This document shows positions 37,707 to 47,920 of a stretch of 64,000 nucleotides of DNA, piece after piece. Positions within the stretch are counted from its first letter, which is position 1; every line of letters starts with the position of its first letter. The notes under the pieces are model-generated. The model was not told the DNA's origin, did not search any database, and saw only the letters and a list, made by a program, of their open reading frames with translations. Made by a program: the position numbers and the translations under genes. Origin of the DNA: Archangium violaceum (GTDB taxonomy: Bacteria > Myxococcota > Myxococcia > Myxococcales > Myxococcaceae); NCBI RefSeq assembly GCF_016887565.1, contig NZ_CP069396.1, positions 8,352,001 to 8,416,000 on the forward strand. The letters are read 5' to 3'.

Positions 37707-40661
37707 TCAACCGCCGCAGGCGCGGCGGTAACGGATCTCCACCTTCGCGCCCGGCGAGGGCGCCGTGGAGAAGACAACGCTGTTGGTCGCGCCGTCATAT
37801 GACCAACCCGTGGTCACCGGGGAACCATTCACGCGCACCACCAGGCTGCCCGCGTCCGGGGCCTCGCTGAGAGGGAACCGGTCCTGGGCGGAGAAGGCCT
37901 TGTTGGCCACCGCGCGCAGCAGGGGCGCGTAGTCGGGGGTGCACACGGAGAGCACTTCGCCACCGGTGCGGGCCGCGGCCTCCGCGTAGCGCGTGCCGGC
38001 GCCGCCCGAGGTGGGGCAGCCCGAGGCCGTGGGCGCGATGGCGTAGATGGTCATGCGCTGCGGCTGGTTCACGCCCTTGCGCCCCTGGAGGAAGCGCACG
38101 TAGGTGTCCACGCTGTCGGGCGAGTGGTCGTCCTCGTCGCCCATGAAGACGACCACCAGCGCCGCCTCATCGCGCAGGAAGCCCTTGTTGCCGTCGTTGC
38201 GCTCCGGCGTGCGCGGGTCATCCGCGCCGTTCACCAGCGGATCCGACAGGGCGCGGCGCACGGCCTCGAAGCCCTGCTCCACCGCGGCGCACTGGCCCAC
38301 GTCCACGTTCTTGCGCAGCACCCCCGCCAGGTCCGGCGTGGTGTTCGTGAGGATGCGCGGCCGGCTGTTGTCCACCGGGAAGAAGCGGCCCGCCTCGCCC
38401 CCGCGCGCCCCACCGGGGCAGGCGTTGGTGGCGGCGTCGATGCCGGTGGTGGTGACGGCCACGTGCAGGTCCACGCCCTTGGCCAGGGCCGCGTCGGCGA
38501 AGGCGGGCATGGCCGAGACGATGCGCGGCTGCTCCTCCACCATGGACGCGGTGTTGTCCACCACGAAGAGGACGTCCACCTTGGAGCCGTCCTGCTGGAC
38601 GAAGGCGTCCGTCTTCTCCACGTTCTTGGAGGACTCGCCGATGAGCGGGACGAGCAGCGGCGCGGGCAGGTCCGACGACGCCACGAAGAGCGGCGACAGG
38701 TTCAGCCCGTTCACCTGGGCCAGGTAGCCCACCTCCACGGTGAAGCCGTCTCCCGGCTCGAGCGTGAAGGGCGTGCCCGGCGTGTCGTTGAGCACGAACT
38801 CTCCATCCGTGGTGCCCGGCCCGATGTTCACGCCCGACACCGTCACCGGAGCCCTGCACGCGTTGAGGTAGTTCACCTCGCGCGGAACCATCGGGCAGTC
38901 CGGGCGCGCGACGCCGTAGTCCACGAAGCGCGGCGAGGGCACCAGGCACGCGTTCTGCGAGTGGGCCGTCAGCGGCACCAGCACCAGCGGGTGGGTGGGG
39001 TTGGCCGGCTCGAGCTGCAGCAGGCCCGCGAAGTCGCCCCCCGCCGCGGGCGCGGAGAAGGCCACCATGAAGCTGAACCAGTCGCCCGGGTACATGACGA
39101 GCCCGTCCAGCGCGCCACCGGGCATGGTGAACACCCCGCCCCCATCGTCGCGCAGGCGCATGTTCTTCACCGCGCACAGGTCCCCGCCATGGTTGGCCAC
39201 CTTGACGCCCAGCACCGCGCCCTTCCCGGGCGCCACCGTGCCGAAGTCCAGCGCCACGGGGGAGATGTCCAGCGTGCAGGGCGCGTGCTCCTGCGCGGAG
39301 CCCGTGAAGTCGATCTCCGTGCTGTTGCCCGAGTACACGTCCGTGGTCATCAGCAGCCGGCCCGACGTGGCCCCGGCCCGCGTGGGCTCGAAGAAGACCT
39401 TGAGGTTCACCTCCTCGCCCGGCAGCAGCCGGTGGGGCAGTTGCATCGGCACGACGTTGAACTGCACGTCCGTGTCCGGGTGCCCGTCCAGGGAGTGGAA
39501 CTCCAGCCCGTAGAGGGTGAGCGGGCCTCCGTTCGAGGCACCACAGTTCTTCACGTTGACCACCACCGCCGTCTTCGAGCCGATCGGCTTGCGTCCGAAG
39601 TCATGGTTGAGCGGCGACACGCACAGCTCCGCCGCGCCACCGAAGCCGCGCAGCGCCACGTCCGTGGTGGGGTTGCGCTTGCTCTCCACGCGGAACGTGG
39701 CCTTGTCCTCCGCCGGCCCCATGTGTCCCGGGCTGTAGCGCATCTCCCACGAGCGCACCTCGCCGGGCGCCAGCACCAGCGGCAGGCCCGGAGCCCCGTG
39801 GCTGAAGGAGGCCTCCGTGCCCCCCAGGGTCAGCTCCGTCACCGTCATGGGCTCCGTGCTGATGTTGTGCAGCCGCGCCAGCCGGAAGCTGTCCTTGTCC
39901 ACCGGGATGGCGCCGAAGTCGAGCTCGGGCGGCTCGGCCACCACCGCCCTGTCCAGCGACTCGGCCGCCACCTGCACCGCCACGTCCGAGCAGCCCCGGC
40001 ACGGCGACACCGCCAGCGCCACCTGCTTGCGCCCCACCCTCCCCGGCGAGAAGGTGATGGGCACCTCGCGCTGCTCCCCGGCCCCCAGTGACACCGTCGC
40101 CGCGGAGAACTCGTCCCGATCCGCCCCCAGCAGCTTCGGCGTCACCTCCACCGGCATGTCCGTGGGGTTGATGACGGTGACGTTCAGCGTCTTGCTGGAC
40201 TCGGCCTCGATGCGCCCGAAGTCCAGCTGCCGCGGCGACACACGCGCCCACGCGTCCACGCCCGCGCCCTGCAGCGGCACACGGATGAGCGGCTCGCGTT
40301 TCGCGTCCGAGCGCACCACCAGCGTCGCCGGCAGCGGCCCGGACTCGGACGGAGCGAAGCGCACCCGCAGCGTGCACTCGCTTCCTGGCACCAGCGTGTG
40401 CGGGCCCTCATGGGTGAAGCTCACCTGCCAGGCCCCCGCGGGCCCCTCCACCCAGGCCTCGTCCACGTTGATGCGGGCACGGCCCACGTTGCGCAGCACC
40501 ACTTGCGCTTCGCGCCCGTCGAAGACCGCCACCCGTTGAAAATCCAACCCACCCGGTGTCGCCGTCAACCTGCCGTCGGCGATGGCCGGGCGGTCGCGAT
40601 CAGCACACCCGGTCAACACCACCAGCACCGCGAGGACCCACAGGTCCCTTCGCCTGCTCAT
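37707..40661 (-). CDS. Surface lipoprotein with ASH repeats and a VWA-like domain
   Basis: 984 residues from ATG 40661 (another ATG lies 9 bases upstream). A lipoprotein signal ends in VLTGC. The first 650 residues are five or six Ig-like ASH (choice-of-anchor D) repeats, recognisable by LDFG and VVNVKNCG-type strands. A VWA-like domain follows (DVLFVVDNTASMVEEQPRIV, DxTxS variant of the metal site). The C-terminal 60 residues contain a short Ig-like strand set. It is probably an outer-membrane adhesion or scaffold protein. Confidence 0.85.
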   Translation of the reverse strand: MSRRRDLWVLAVLVVLTGCADRDRPAIADGRLTATPGGLDFQRVAVFDGREAQVVLRNVGRARINVDEAWVEGPAGAWQVSFTHEGPHTLVPGSECTLRVRFAPSESGPLPATLVVRSDAKREPLIRVPLQGAGVDAWARVSPRQLDFGRIEAESSKTLNVTVINPTDMPVEVTPKLLGADRDEFSAATVSLGAGEQREVPITFSPGRVGRKQVALAVSPCRGCSDVAVQVAAESLDRAVVAEPPELDFGAIPVDKDSFRLARLHNISTEPMTVTELTLGGTEASFSHGAPGLPLVLAPGEVRSWEMRYSPGHMGPAEDKATFRVESKRNPTTDVALRGFGGAAELCVSPLNHDFGRKPIGSKTAVVVNVKNCGASNGGPLTLYGLEFHSLDGHPDTDVQFNVVPMQLPHRLLPGEEVNLKVFFEPTRAGATSGRLLMTTDVYSGNSTEIDFTGSAQEHAPCTLDISPVALDFGTVAPGKGAVLGVKVANHGGDLCAVKNMRLRDDGGGVFTMPGGALDGLVMYPGDWFSFMVAFSAPAAGGDFAGLLQLEPANPTHPLVLVPLTAHSQNACLVPSPRFVDYGVARPDCPMVPREVNYLNACRAPVTVSGVNIGPGTTDGEFVLNDTPGTPFTLEPGDGFTVEVGYLAQVNGLNLSPLFVASSDLPAPLLVPLIGESSKNVEKTDAFVQQDGSKVDVLFVVDNTASMVEEQPRIVSAMPAFADAALAKGVDLHVAVTTTGIDAATNACPGGARGGEAGRFFPVDNSRPRILTNTTPDLAGVLRKNVDVGQCAAVEQGFEAVRRALSDPLVNGADDPRTPERNDGNKGFLRDEAALVVVFMGDEDDHSPDSVDTYVRFLQGRKGVNQPQRMTIYAIAPTASGCPTSGGAGTRYAEAAARTGGEVLSVCTPDYAPLLRAVANKAFSAQDRFPLSEAPDAGSLVVRVNGSPVTTGWSYDGATNSVVFSTAPSPGAKVEIRYRRACGG

Positions 40662-40922
40662 GGCTCCCATTCCCCTTCCCACCCCCACACCCAGCCCAAG
40701 ACCCACGCGAGCACCTCGCGGGATCAGGGTGCGAAGCTAGGCACCCACCGTAGGGTGGGCAACGGCCACTCCGAGGCCACTGTCCGGGACTCATACACAC
40801 CTGTCGCTCCCACCTTTCAGGCATGTCCGATTCCCATCGGAGCGCGGCCACCGGCGGCCTCCTGGAGAACGGCACGCGCCTTGCTCTCCTCATGCGTGGA
40901 CATCCCACGGAGGTAGACCGTC

Positions 40923-41186
40923 ATGAACGAGCGGCAGATGCGCGACTGGATGAAGGAGAACCTCGACCGGCTGAAGACACTGCGTGATGAGATCCGCGTG
41001 GACATCCACCTGGCCAGCATGGACGCCAAGGACAAGTGGAAGGAGCTGGAGCCCGTGGTGCGCGACGCGGAGAAGCTCGCCGACGAGGTGACGGACGTCT
41101 CGCGCCGGGCCATGGAGGAGATGGTGGAGAAGTTCCGCCACTTCCGCGAATCGGTCCGCCACCACCGGCCGGGCGGGCAGGCCTAG
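40923..41186 (+). CDS. Small coiled-coil protein of unknown function
   Basis: 87 residues, highly charged and helical throughout (MRDWMKENLDRLKTLRDEIR...). GGAGG stands in front of the ATG. No Cys, no membrane segment. It is the first rightward gene after the 261-bp region upstream of the ASH lipoprotein gene and precedes the acyltransferase by about 105 bp. Confidence 0.75.
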   Translation: MNERQMRDWMKENLDRLKTLRDEIRVDIHLASMDAKDKWKELEPVVRDAEKLADEVTDVSRRAMEEMVEKFRHFRESVRHHRPGGQA

Positions 41187-41291
41187 GGCACGCAAGCCTT
41201 GCGTGACGCCGCCCCGGCGCCCGCAGGCAATGCACCGGAACCGCGGCCCCCACTGGCGGGGCCCTCTCTCCCGCTCCATGTTGGGGGCCCT

Positions 41292-42149
41292 ATGAACGTG
41301 CAGCCCGCGGTGCTGCAGTCACTGATGGGGCGGGCCGGACGCCAGCTCGCCTCCTGGCTGTTGGCCGAGCCCCTGGAGCACATGCGCTCCATCCCCTTCC
41401 GGGACGCGGGCCACGGCCATGACGTCTTCGGGTACGAGCCCCTGCACGCGGCGCTCGCCCTGGCCGCGCTGGAGCCGGTGTACCGGCACTGGTTCCGCGT
41501 CCGCTCGTACGGGGTGGAGCACGTCCCCGCCCAGGGCCCGGCCATCCTCGCGGGCAACCACTCGGGCACCCTGCCCTTCGATGGGATGATGGTGTGGACG
41601 GACGTGGTCCTGCGGCGCCGCCGGCTGCCGCGCATGGTGGCCGACCATTTCGTCTCCGGCATGCCCTTCGTGAGCACCCTGTACGCGCGCGGTGGGGTGG
41701 TGGGCGGAACCGCGGGCAACCTCCGCGTGCTGCTGGAGGCCGGCGAGCTGTTGATGATCTTCCCCGAGGGCGTGCCCGGCATCTCCAAGCCCTTCCGCGA
41801 GCGCTACCAGCTGAGGGAGTTCCGCGTGGGCCACGCCGAGCTGGCCATCCGCCACCAGGCGCCCGTGGTACCGGTGGGCATCGTGGGCGCGGAGGAGCAG
41901 ATGCCGCAGCTGGCCCGCCTGCCCGTGAGTGCCTTCGGTGCCCCCTACCTGCCCGTGCCGCTGACTCCCCTACCCCTGCCCGTGCGCTACCACCTCCATT
42001 ATGGCGAGCCCCTGCTCCTCCACGAGGGCCTGCGCCCCGAGGACGCGGATGATCCGGAGGTGGTGCACCGCGCCGCCGAGCGGGTGCGGCGGGCCGTCCA
42101 GGCGCTGGTGGACCAGGGCCTGCGGCTGCGCAAGGGGGTGTTCCGATGA
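41292..42149 (+). CDS. PlsC-like lysophospholipid acyltransferase
   Basis: 285 residues from ATG 41292; a GTG at 41199 gives a Pro-rich extension unlikely to be translated. The acyltransferase motifs are NHSGTLPFD (HX4D with catalytic His/Asp) and FPEGVPG. The family transfers an acyl group to a lysophosphatidate-type acceptor at the inner membrane. The stop overlaps the following gene (ATGA), so they are coupled. Confidence 0.88.
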   Translation: MNVQPAVLQSLMGRAGRQLASWLLAEPLEHMRSIPFRDAGHGHDVFGYEPLHAALALAALEPVYRHWFRVRSYGVEHVPAQGPAILAGNHSGTLPFDGMMVWTDVVLRRRRLPRMVADHFVSGMPFVSTLYARGGVVGGTAGNLRVLLEAGELLMIFPEGVPGISKPFRERYQLREFRVGHAELAIRHQAPVVPVGIVGAEEQMPQLARLPVSAFGAPYLPVPLTPLPLPVRYHLHYGEPLLLHEGLRPEDADDPEVVHRAAERVRRAVQALVDQGLRLRKGVFR

Positions 42150-43129
42150 GCGCGCCCTCGGACTGGCGGGCCCCCAGGGGCGTGCTGGTGCTGGGCGCGA
42201 GCACCCCCCTGGGAGGCAGCCTGTGCCGGGTGCTGCTGGAGGACCGTTCCCTGGGCGCGGTGCTGGCCGTGGGCCGGGAGCCTCGCGAACAGGTGCGCCT
42301 CCCGGAGGACGCGCGGCTGTCGTACCAGCGGGTGGACATCACCCACGCGCGGCCGGTGCACGACATGCTCTTCGGCGCGGCGCGCGACCTGGGGGTGGAC
42401 GTGGTGGTGCACCTGGCCCTGCACCGGGCCAACGACTTCGGAGACCCGGTGCACGTGCAGAACGTGGAGTCCCTGCGCTGGCTGTTGTCCCTGTCGGACC
42501 GGCACCCCACCCTGCGGCGGCTGGTGTTCCGCTCCCACGCGGAGGTGTACCGCGTGGAGCGAGGCCTGCCGTCCGTCATCACCGAGGACCACCCGCTGGA
42601 GCTGTCCCCGGATGCCCCCCAGTGGGTGCGAGACCGGGTGGAGGCGGACCTGCTGGCGTGCGCGCAGATGGGGATGGCGGCCGGGCTGGAGATCGCCGTG
42701 CTGCGCTGCGCCGAGCTGTTGGCCCCCAACGAGGGCTCGCAGCTGCACGACTACCTCTCCGCGCCGGTGTGCCTGCGCTCGGCGGGGTTCGACCCCATGC
42801 TCAACGTGCTGGCGCTGGAGGACGCCACGGAGGCCCTGCGGCTGGCGGTATACGCCGGGGGCACCCAGGGCATCTTCAACATCCCCGGCGCGGACACCCT
42901 GCCCCTCTCCGCCTGCATCCGCCTGTCGGGGCGGCTGGACGTGCCGGTACCGGGGCCCCTGCTCGCGCCCATCTACGAGGCCCGACGCCGGCTGCGGGGA
43001 GGCCAGTTCTCCTACCGCATCAACCGGGGCCGCTTCCACCTCGCGACCGTGCTGGACGGAACGTGGGCCCGCCGGGAGCTGGGGTACGAGCCCCGCCACC
43101 GGGTGGACTGGCCCTCCACCAGCCGCTGA
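42146..43129 (+). CDS. NAD-dependent epimerase/SDR-like protein
   Basis: 327 residues. A Rossmann fold is clear at the start (GVLVLGASTPLGGSLCRVL) with a DIT motif after the third strand. The usual catalytic Tyr-x3-Lys is not evident; the equivalent region reads FRSHAEVYRVERG. It may bind NAD(P) without classic epimerase chemistry. Translationally coupled to the acyltransferase, it is probably involved in lipid or envelope metabolism. Confidence 0.8.
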   Translation: MSAPSDWRAPRGVLVLGASTPLGGSLCRVLLEDRSLGAVLAVGREPREQVRLPEDARLSYQRVDITHARPVHDMLFGAARDLGVDVVVHLALHRANDFGDPVHVQNVESLRWLLSLSDRHPTLRRLVFRSHAEVYRVERGLPSVITEDHPLELSPDAPQWVRDRVEADLLACAQMGMAAGLEIAVLRCAELLAPNEGSQLHDYLSAPVCLRSAGFDPMLNVLALEDATEALRLAVYAGGTQGIFNIPGADTLPLSACIRLSGRLDVPVPGPLLAPIYEARRRLRGGQFSYRINRGRFHLATVLDGTWARRELGYEPRHRVDWPSTSR

Positions 43130-43233
43130 ACGTCGGACGGTGGGTGCAACATGCCCGCAAAGTACGCGGCGAAGGCCGCAAGATGCGCTAAGCCAGGGAT
43201 CCCACGCCCCCTTGGGGCCGCGGAGGCATCGCA

Positions 43234-43875
43234 ATGACGATGGAGTCGCAGCAGAAACGTGAGCCGCGCCACTTCTCGATGATTCGCACCTTCACGCCAG
43301 CTGACTTCGTCACGTTGGGCAATGCCTTCTCGGGCTCGGCCTCCATCCTGGCGCAGATGCAGTACCTGGCCACCGGCATGCCCCACTGGCTGTGGCTGGC
43401 CTTCGGGCTGATGCCCCTGGCATTCATCCTCGACGCGCTGGACGGGCGCATCGCGCGCTGGCGCTTCCAGTCCTCGCCCCTGGGGGCGGACCTGGACTCG
43501 CTGGCGGACGTCATCTCCTTCGGCGTGGCGCCCGCGGCACTCGCCTTCGCCATGGGGCTGCGCGGCACGCTGGACGTGCTGGTGCTGCTCTACTTCGTGG
43601 GCTGTGGCGTCAGCCGCCTGGCGCGCTTCAACGTCACCGCGGCCACGCTGTCGGACAACACGGGCAAGGTGAAGTACTTCGAGGGCACCCCCATCCCCAC
43701 CAGCCTGGCGCTGGTGATGGTGCTCGCCTACTTCTTCTGGCGGGGCCGCACCGGGGACACCCTCCCCTTCGGCGTGTGGGACATCGGGCCCTTCCAGCTC
43801 CACCCCCTGGTGCTGATGTACCTGGCCAGCGGCAGCGCGATGATCAGCAAGACGCTGCGCATCCCCAAGTTCTGA
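43234..43875 (+). CDS. pssA: CDP-diacylglycerol-serine O-phosphatidyltransferase
   Basis: 213 residues, several membrane helices. The CDP-alcohol phosphatidyltransferase signature is present: DALDGRIARWRF...GADLDSLAD (D-G-x2-A-R-x8-G-x3-D-x3-D). Makes phosphatidylserine, the precursor of phosphatidylethanolamine. The sequence and length fit the PssA branch. It ends 12 bp before the convergent ThrE-like gene and forms a phospholipid cluster with the two genes upstream. Confidence 0.88.
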   Translation: MTMESQQKREPRHFSMIRTFTPADFVTLGNAFSGSASILAQMQYLATGMPHWLWLAFGLMPLAFILDALDGRIARWRFQSSPLGADLDSLADVISFGVAPAALAFAMGLRGTLDVLVLLYFVGCGVSRLARFNVTAATLSDNTGKVKYFEGTPIPTSLALVMVLAYFFWRGRTGDTLPFGVWDIGPFQLHPLVLMYLASGSAMISKTLRIPKF

Positions 43876-43887
43876 GCCGCGCCCGGG

Positions 43888-45129
43888 CTACCGGGTGACG
43901 GGCCACCACTTGCGCCGGGTGAGCGCCTGCGAGGTACCGATGCCCGCGGCGAGCGCGCTCACGCGCAGGGAGGTCTGCACCAGGGTGGCGGTGCCGGCGG
44001 TGTAGTCCTGCGCGGCCAGCTCCAGCACGGTGCGGAAGGCCAGCACCCCGGGCACCAGGGGGATGAAGCCCGGGATGACGAAGATGCTGGTGGGCATGCG
44101 CAGGGCGTACGAGATGGGCTCGGAGAGGAGCACGATGGCGAACCCGGCCAGGAACATGGCGCCCTCGGGCGGCAGGGACGGGGCGAGCAGCACGGAGCTC
44201 CCGCGCACGGCGTAGCCCACCGCGCCCACCAGGGCACAGGGCAGCAGCGCGCGGCGGGGCACGTCGAAGAGCACCGCGAAGCCGGTGGTGGCCGCGAGCG
44301 CCAGCAGGGTGGCGAGCCAGAGCGGCGGCGGCTCGCGGGTGGCGAGCGCCAGGTCGACGCCGGAAGCGAGCAGCACCGTGAACAGCCCCGCCCCGACGGT
44401 GGCGATGATGAGCGTCGCGGAGGCGGCCCGCGCCATGCCGGAGAGGGTGTCCCCGCGGAACAGGTCCGCCACGGAGCTGACCATGAGGACGCCCGGCACC
44501 AGGAGGAGCACCGAGGCTGCCAGGGAGAGGCCCGGCGCGGGAGTGCCCACCCCGCGCGCCCCCACCAGCCCGAGGCCGGCGGCCAGCACCGTCACCAGGA
44601 ACGTCGACGCCAGCCGGCCCATCTGCAGCCGGCCCAACACCTCGCGCAGGGCCTGCGCCGCCGCGGCCGCCACGCCCGCCACCCCGGCATCGGCGGCATC
44701 ACCCCCGAAGAGGAGCGCGAAGCACGCGCAGGCGGCTCCCACCGCCAGGACCGTGAGGGCATCCCCGAAGCGCCGGGGCGCACGGGCGATCCGCTCCAGC
44801 TCGTCGTGCAGCTGCGCCCGGCTCAGCTCACCGGAGCCCGCGCGCTCGGCGAGCGCGTTGACGGCGGCCACCCGGTTCAGGTCGATGCCCGTCTTCACCA
44901 CGCGCACGATGCGGGTGCGGTGCAGGTCGTGCGCGAGGGCGGTGGTGACGATGCCGGTGGGCGTGGCGAACACGTCCAGCCGCTCGGCGCCCAGGGCCGT
45001 GCCGAAGCGGGTGACGGCCTCCTCCACCCGGGCCATGTTGGCGCCGTTCTCCAACATGATCTGCCCGGCGCGAAGCGCCACGGCGAGCACCTCGCCGAGC
45101 TCCTGACTGCTGAGGGTGCGTGTCTCCAT
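43888..45129 (-). CDS. ThrE-like threonine/serine exporter family protein
   Basis: 413 residues. The N-terminal soluble domain (LAVALRAGQIMLENGANMARVEEAVTRF) is the DUF1212 signature. It is followed by about ten membrane helices, first the ThrE half and then the ThrE_2 half in one chain. Family members export threonine or serine by proton motive force. Substrate unproven here. Confidence 0.85.
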   Translation of the reverse strand: METRTLSSQELGEVLAVALRAGQIMLENGANMARVEEAVTRFGTALGAERLDVFATPTGIVTTALAHDLHRTRIVRVVKTGIDLNRVAAVNALAERAGSGELSRAQLHDELERIARAPRRFGDALTVLAVGAACACFALLFGGDAADAGVAGVAAAAAQALREVLGRLQMGRLASTFLVTVLAAGLGLVGARGVGTPAPGLSLAASVLLLVPGVLMVSSVADLFRGDTLSGMARAASATLIIATVGAGLFTVLLASGVDLALATREPPPLWLATLLALAATTGFAVLFDVPRRALLPCALVGAVGYAVRGSSVLLAPSLPPEGAMFLAGFAIVLLSEPISYALRMPTSIFVIPGFIPLVPGVLAFRTVLELAAQDYTAGTATLVQTSLRVSALAAGIGTSQALTRRKWWPVTR

Positions 45130-45176
45130 CCGGGCCGGAAGCTACTTCAAGCGCCCGGCCGAGCGGACGCCCGATC

Positions 45177-45542
45177 TCACTCCTGCTCGATCTTGGGACC
45201 CTCGCCGAAGCCCTGGAAGAGGCCCTGCATGGTGCCCATCAGGAAGGAGCGGGACATCTCCTTGATGGCCTTCAGCTGCTGCTGCTGCTCGAACATCGCC
45301 TGCATCTCGCCGTTGAACTCCGAGCCGACAGCGGAGTTGGAGGACTGGGACTGCTTGGCGGAGTCGATGGCGCTGGAGACGATGTCCCGGCCGGAGACGG
45401 CCGCACCGCTCCTCGGCAGGTTCACGGCGCCGCTGGCCCCCGCCTGCACGCGCGAGATGAAGCTGGTGCGCGGGGCCTCGCGCGCCGCGGACGGGCTCGA
45501 GGTGGGGACGCGGGGACCGGTCAGACCCTTGATGGTGGACAT
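45177..45542 (-). CDS. Small protein of unknown function
   Basis: 121 residues, ATG with GGAGG four bases upstream. Ser/Ala-rich first half, Gln/Met-rich helix in the second half (EMQAMFEQQQQLKAIKEMS). No signal peptide and no Cys. Composition and style recall needle or translocator-like helper proteins, but no family is recognised. Located 47 bp upstream of the ThrE-like gene. Confidence 0.7.
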   Translation of the reverse strand: MSTIKGLTGPRVPTSSPSAAREAPRTSFISRVQAGASGAVNLPRSGAAVSGRDIVSSAIDSAKQSQSSNSAVGSEFNGEMQAMFEQQQQLKAIKEMSRSFLMGTMQGLFQGFGEGPKIEQE

Positions 45543-45659
45543 GAAACCTCCAGTTCCCTTCCATTATCGCCGAAGCCGGTCCGAAGTTGCTTGGGGGAAT
45601 TCCGCCGACCGCGGATCGGCTATGTTCCACCCCCCCATATAAGGAGAGACGGCAAGAGG

Positions 45660-46472
45660 ATGGAGCACCCCAGGAAGGTAGCGACCGCGCTCACGATCGC
45701 GGGCTCGGACAGTGGTGGAGGAGCGGGCATCCAGGCGGATCTGCGCACCTTCGCGTTCCACCGTGTCCATGGAACCAGCGCGCTGACGGCGCTGACGGCC
45801 CAGAACACCCTGGGTGTCACCCGGGTGGACGTCGTGCCCGCCGAGGCCGTGACGGCCCAGATCGACGCGGTGGCGACGGACATCGGCATCGACGCGGCGA
45901 AGACGGGCATGCTGTTCAACCGGGAGATCATCTCCGCGGTGGCCTCCCGCATGCGGGCCCTGGGCATCACCCGGCTCGTCGTGGATCCGGTCATGGTGTC
46001 GCGGGCGGGCTCCCGGCTCATCGACGACGAGGCCGTGGCGGCCCTGCGCGAGCAGCTCCTGCCGCTGGCGACCCTCGTCACCCCCAACCGGCACGAGGCG
46101 CAGCTCCTGGCGGGCCTGGAGCTCCACACCCTGGCGGACATGCAGGAGGCGGCGCGCCGCATCCACCGGCTGGGGCCGAAGGTGGTGCTCGTCAAGGGCG
46201 GCGCGATGCCGGGCGATCTGCGCGGCACCGACGTCTGGTTCGACGGCGAGCGGCTGGAGACGCTGCACCTCGCCTCGGTGGAGACGCCCAACACGCACGG
46301 CACCGGGTGCACGCTGTCGGCCGCCATCGCCGCCAACCTGGCCCTGGGACAGGGGCTGCTCGACGCCACCCGGCACGCCAAGGAGTACGTCACCCAGGCC
46401 CTGCGACACCCGCTCGCGGTGGGCCGGGGCAACGGTCCCATCGGGCACTTCTTCCCGCTGCTCGAGGATTGA
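45660..46472 (+). CDS. thiD: Hydroxymethylpyrimidine kinase/phosphomethylpyrimidine kinase
   Basis: 270 residues. Phosphorylates HMP twice in thiamine synthesis. PfkB-like features: TIAGSDSGGGAGIQADLRTF, GMLFNREII, VVDPVMVSRAGSRL, TPNRHEAQLL, and the anion hole NTHGTGCTLSAAIA. The ATG at 45660 has AAGGAG about 13 bases upstream, so the start is a little uncertain. No other thi gene is nearby, and no THI-box was seen in the short leader. Confidence 0.92.
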   Translation: MEHPRKVATALTIAGSDSGGGAGIQADLRTFAFHRVHGTSALTALTAQNTLGVTRVDVVPAEAVTAQIDAVATDIGIDAAKTGMLFNREIISAVASRMRALGITRLVVDPVMVSRAGSRLIDDEAVAALREQLLPLATLVTPNRHEAQLLAGLELHTLADMQEAARRIHRLGPKVVLVKGGAMPGDLRGTDVWFDGERLETLHLASVETPNTHGTGCTLSAAIAANLALGQGLLDATRHAKEYVTQALRHPLAVGRGNGPIGHFFPLLED

Positions 46473-46513
46473 GCTTCCGTCACCCGGCGTCGGTTCAGCG
46501 TATGTGAGGGCCC

Positions 46514-47920
46514 ATGAGCACCGACGAGAATCCGGCCCCGAGCCTGTGGGCGTCCCTGAAAGAGGCCGTCCACGGCACCGAGCAGGATTTCACCGAGGCC
46601 CCCGTGGGACGCGCCATCCTGCTGCTGGCCGTCCCCATGGTCCTCGAGATGGTGATGGAGTCCATCTTCGCCGTCGTGGACGTGTTCTTCGTGTCCCGGC
46701 TGGGTGCCGAGGCCATCGCCACCGTCGGGCTCACCGAGTCGCTCCTCGCGCTGCTGTACGCGCTGGCCATGGGGCTGAGCATCGGGGCCATGGCGATGAT
46801 CGCCCGGCGCACGGGGGAGAAGGATCCGGAGGCGGCCGCGCGCGTGGCCGTGCAGGCCATTGGCCTGGGCATCCTCGTGTCGCTTCCCATCGGGGTGGCC
46901 GGCGTGCTGTTCGCCCAGCCCCTGCTCACGCTGCTGGGCGGCTCGCCCTGGGTCGTGGAGCACGGGTTCCGCTACACGCAGCTCATGCTCGGCAGCAACG
47001 TCATCATCCTGCTGCTCTTCCTCATCAACGCCATCTTCCGCGGCGCGGGCGACGCCTCCATCGCGATGCGCGTGCTGTGGCTGTCCAACTCCATCAACAT
47101 CGTCCTGTGCCCGTGCCTCGTGCTCGGCCTGGGGCCCTTCCCCGAGCTGGGCGTGGTGGGCGCGGCCACGGCGACCACCATCGGACGTGGCGTGGGCGTC
47201 TGCTACCAGCTCTACCGGCTCTTCCTCGGCAAGGGCCGCGTGGCCGTCCGCCGCGAGCACCTGCGCTTCGAGCCGGCCACCATGCTCGTCATGACGCGGC
47301 TGTCGGGCAGCGCCATCTTCCAGATGCTCATCGGCACCGCCAGCTGGACGGTGCTGGTGCGCATCGTGGCGGCGGCCGGGAGCGCCGCGGTGGCGGGCTA
47401 CACCATCGGCATGCGCATCATCCTGTTCGCGCTCCTGCCCTCCTGGGGGATGAGCAATGCCGCGGCCACGCTGGTGGGGCAGAACCTGGGCGCCCGCAAG
47501 CCGGAGCGCGCCGAGCAGGCAGTCTGGCGCGCGGGCTTCTACAACATGGTATTCCTCGGCCTGGTGGGGCTCGCGTTCATCGTCTTCGCCGAGCCGCTGA
47601 TCGGCACCTTCACCCAGGAGCCCGAGGTGCGCGCCATCGCGGTGCGCTGCCTGCGCATCGTGAGCGCGGGCTTCATCTTCTACGCTTACGGCATGGTCCT
47701 GACGCAGGCCCTCAATGGCGCCGGGGACACCACCACCCCGACGTTGATCAACCTCGTCTGCTTCTGGGTCGTGGAGCTCCCACTGGCCTGGCTGCTGACG
47801 GGCCCGCTCGGCCTGGGTCCCTCGGGCACATTCACCTCCATCTCCATCGCCTTCTCGCTCAGCGCCCTGCTGGGCGCCTGGGCATTCCGCCGCGGACGGT
47901 GGAAGTCACGCCGGGTGTAG
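46514..47920 (+). CDS. MATE-family efflux transporter
   Basis: 468 residues with twelve predicted membrane helices in two related halves. Typical segments: LLLAVPMVLEMVMESIFAVVDVFFVSRLG at the start and GYTIGMRIILFALLPSWGMSNAAATLVGQNLGA at the second half. Exports cationic drugs or metabolites with Na+ or H+. It follows thiD by 41 bp and may be cotranscribed. Substrate unknown. Confidence 0.92.
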   Translation: MSTDENPAPSLWASLKEAVHGTEQDFTEAPVGRAILLLAVPMVLEMVMESIFAVVDVFFVSRLGAEAIATVGLTESLLALLYALAMGLSIGAMAMIARRTGEKDPEAAARVAVQAIGLGILVSLPIGVAGVLFAQPLLTLLGGSPWVVEHGFRYTQLMLGSNVIILLLFLINAIFRGAGDASIAMRVLWLSNSINIVLCPCLVLGLGPFPELGVVGAATATTIGRGVGVCYQLYRLFLGKGRVAVRREHLRFEPATMLVMTRLSGSAIFQMLIGTASWTVLVRIVAAAGSAAVAGYTIGMRIILFALLPSWGMSNAAATLVGQNLGARKPERAEQAVWRAGFYNMVFLGLVGLAFIVFAEPLIGTFTQEPEVRAIAVRCLRIVSAGFIFYAYGMVLTQALNGAGDTTTPTLINLVCFWVVELPLAWLLTGPLGLGPSGTFTSISIAFSLSALLGAWAFRRGRWKSRRV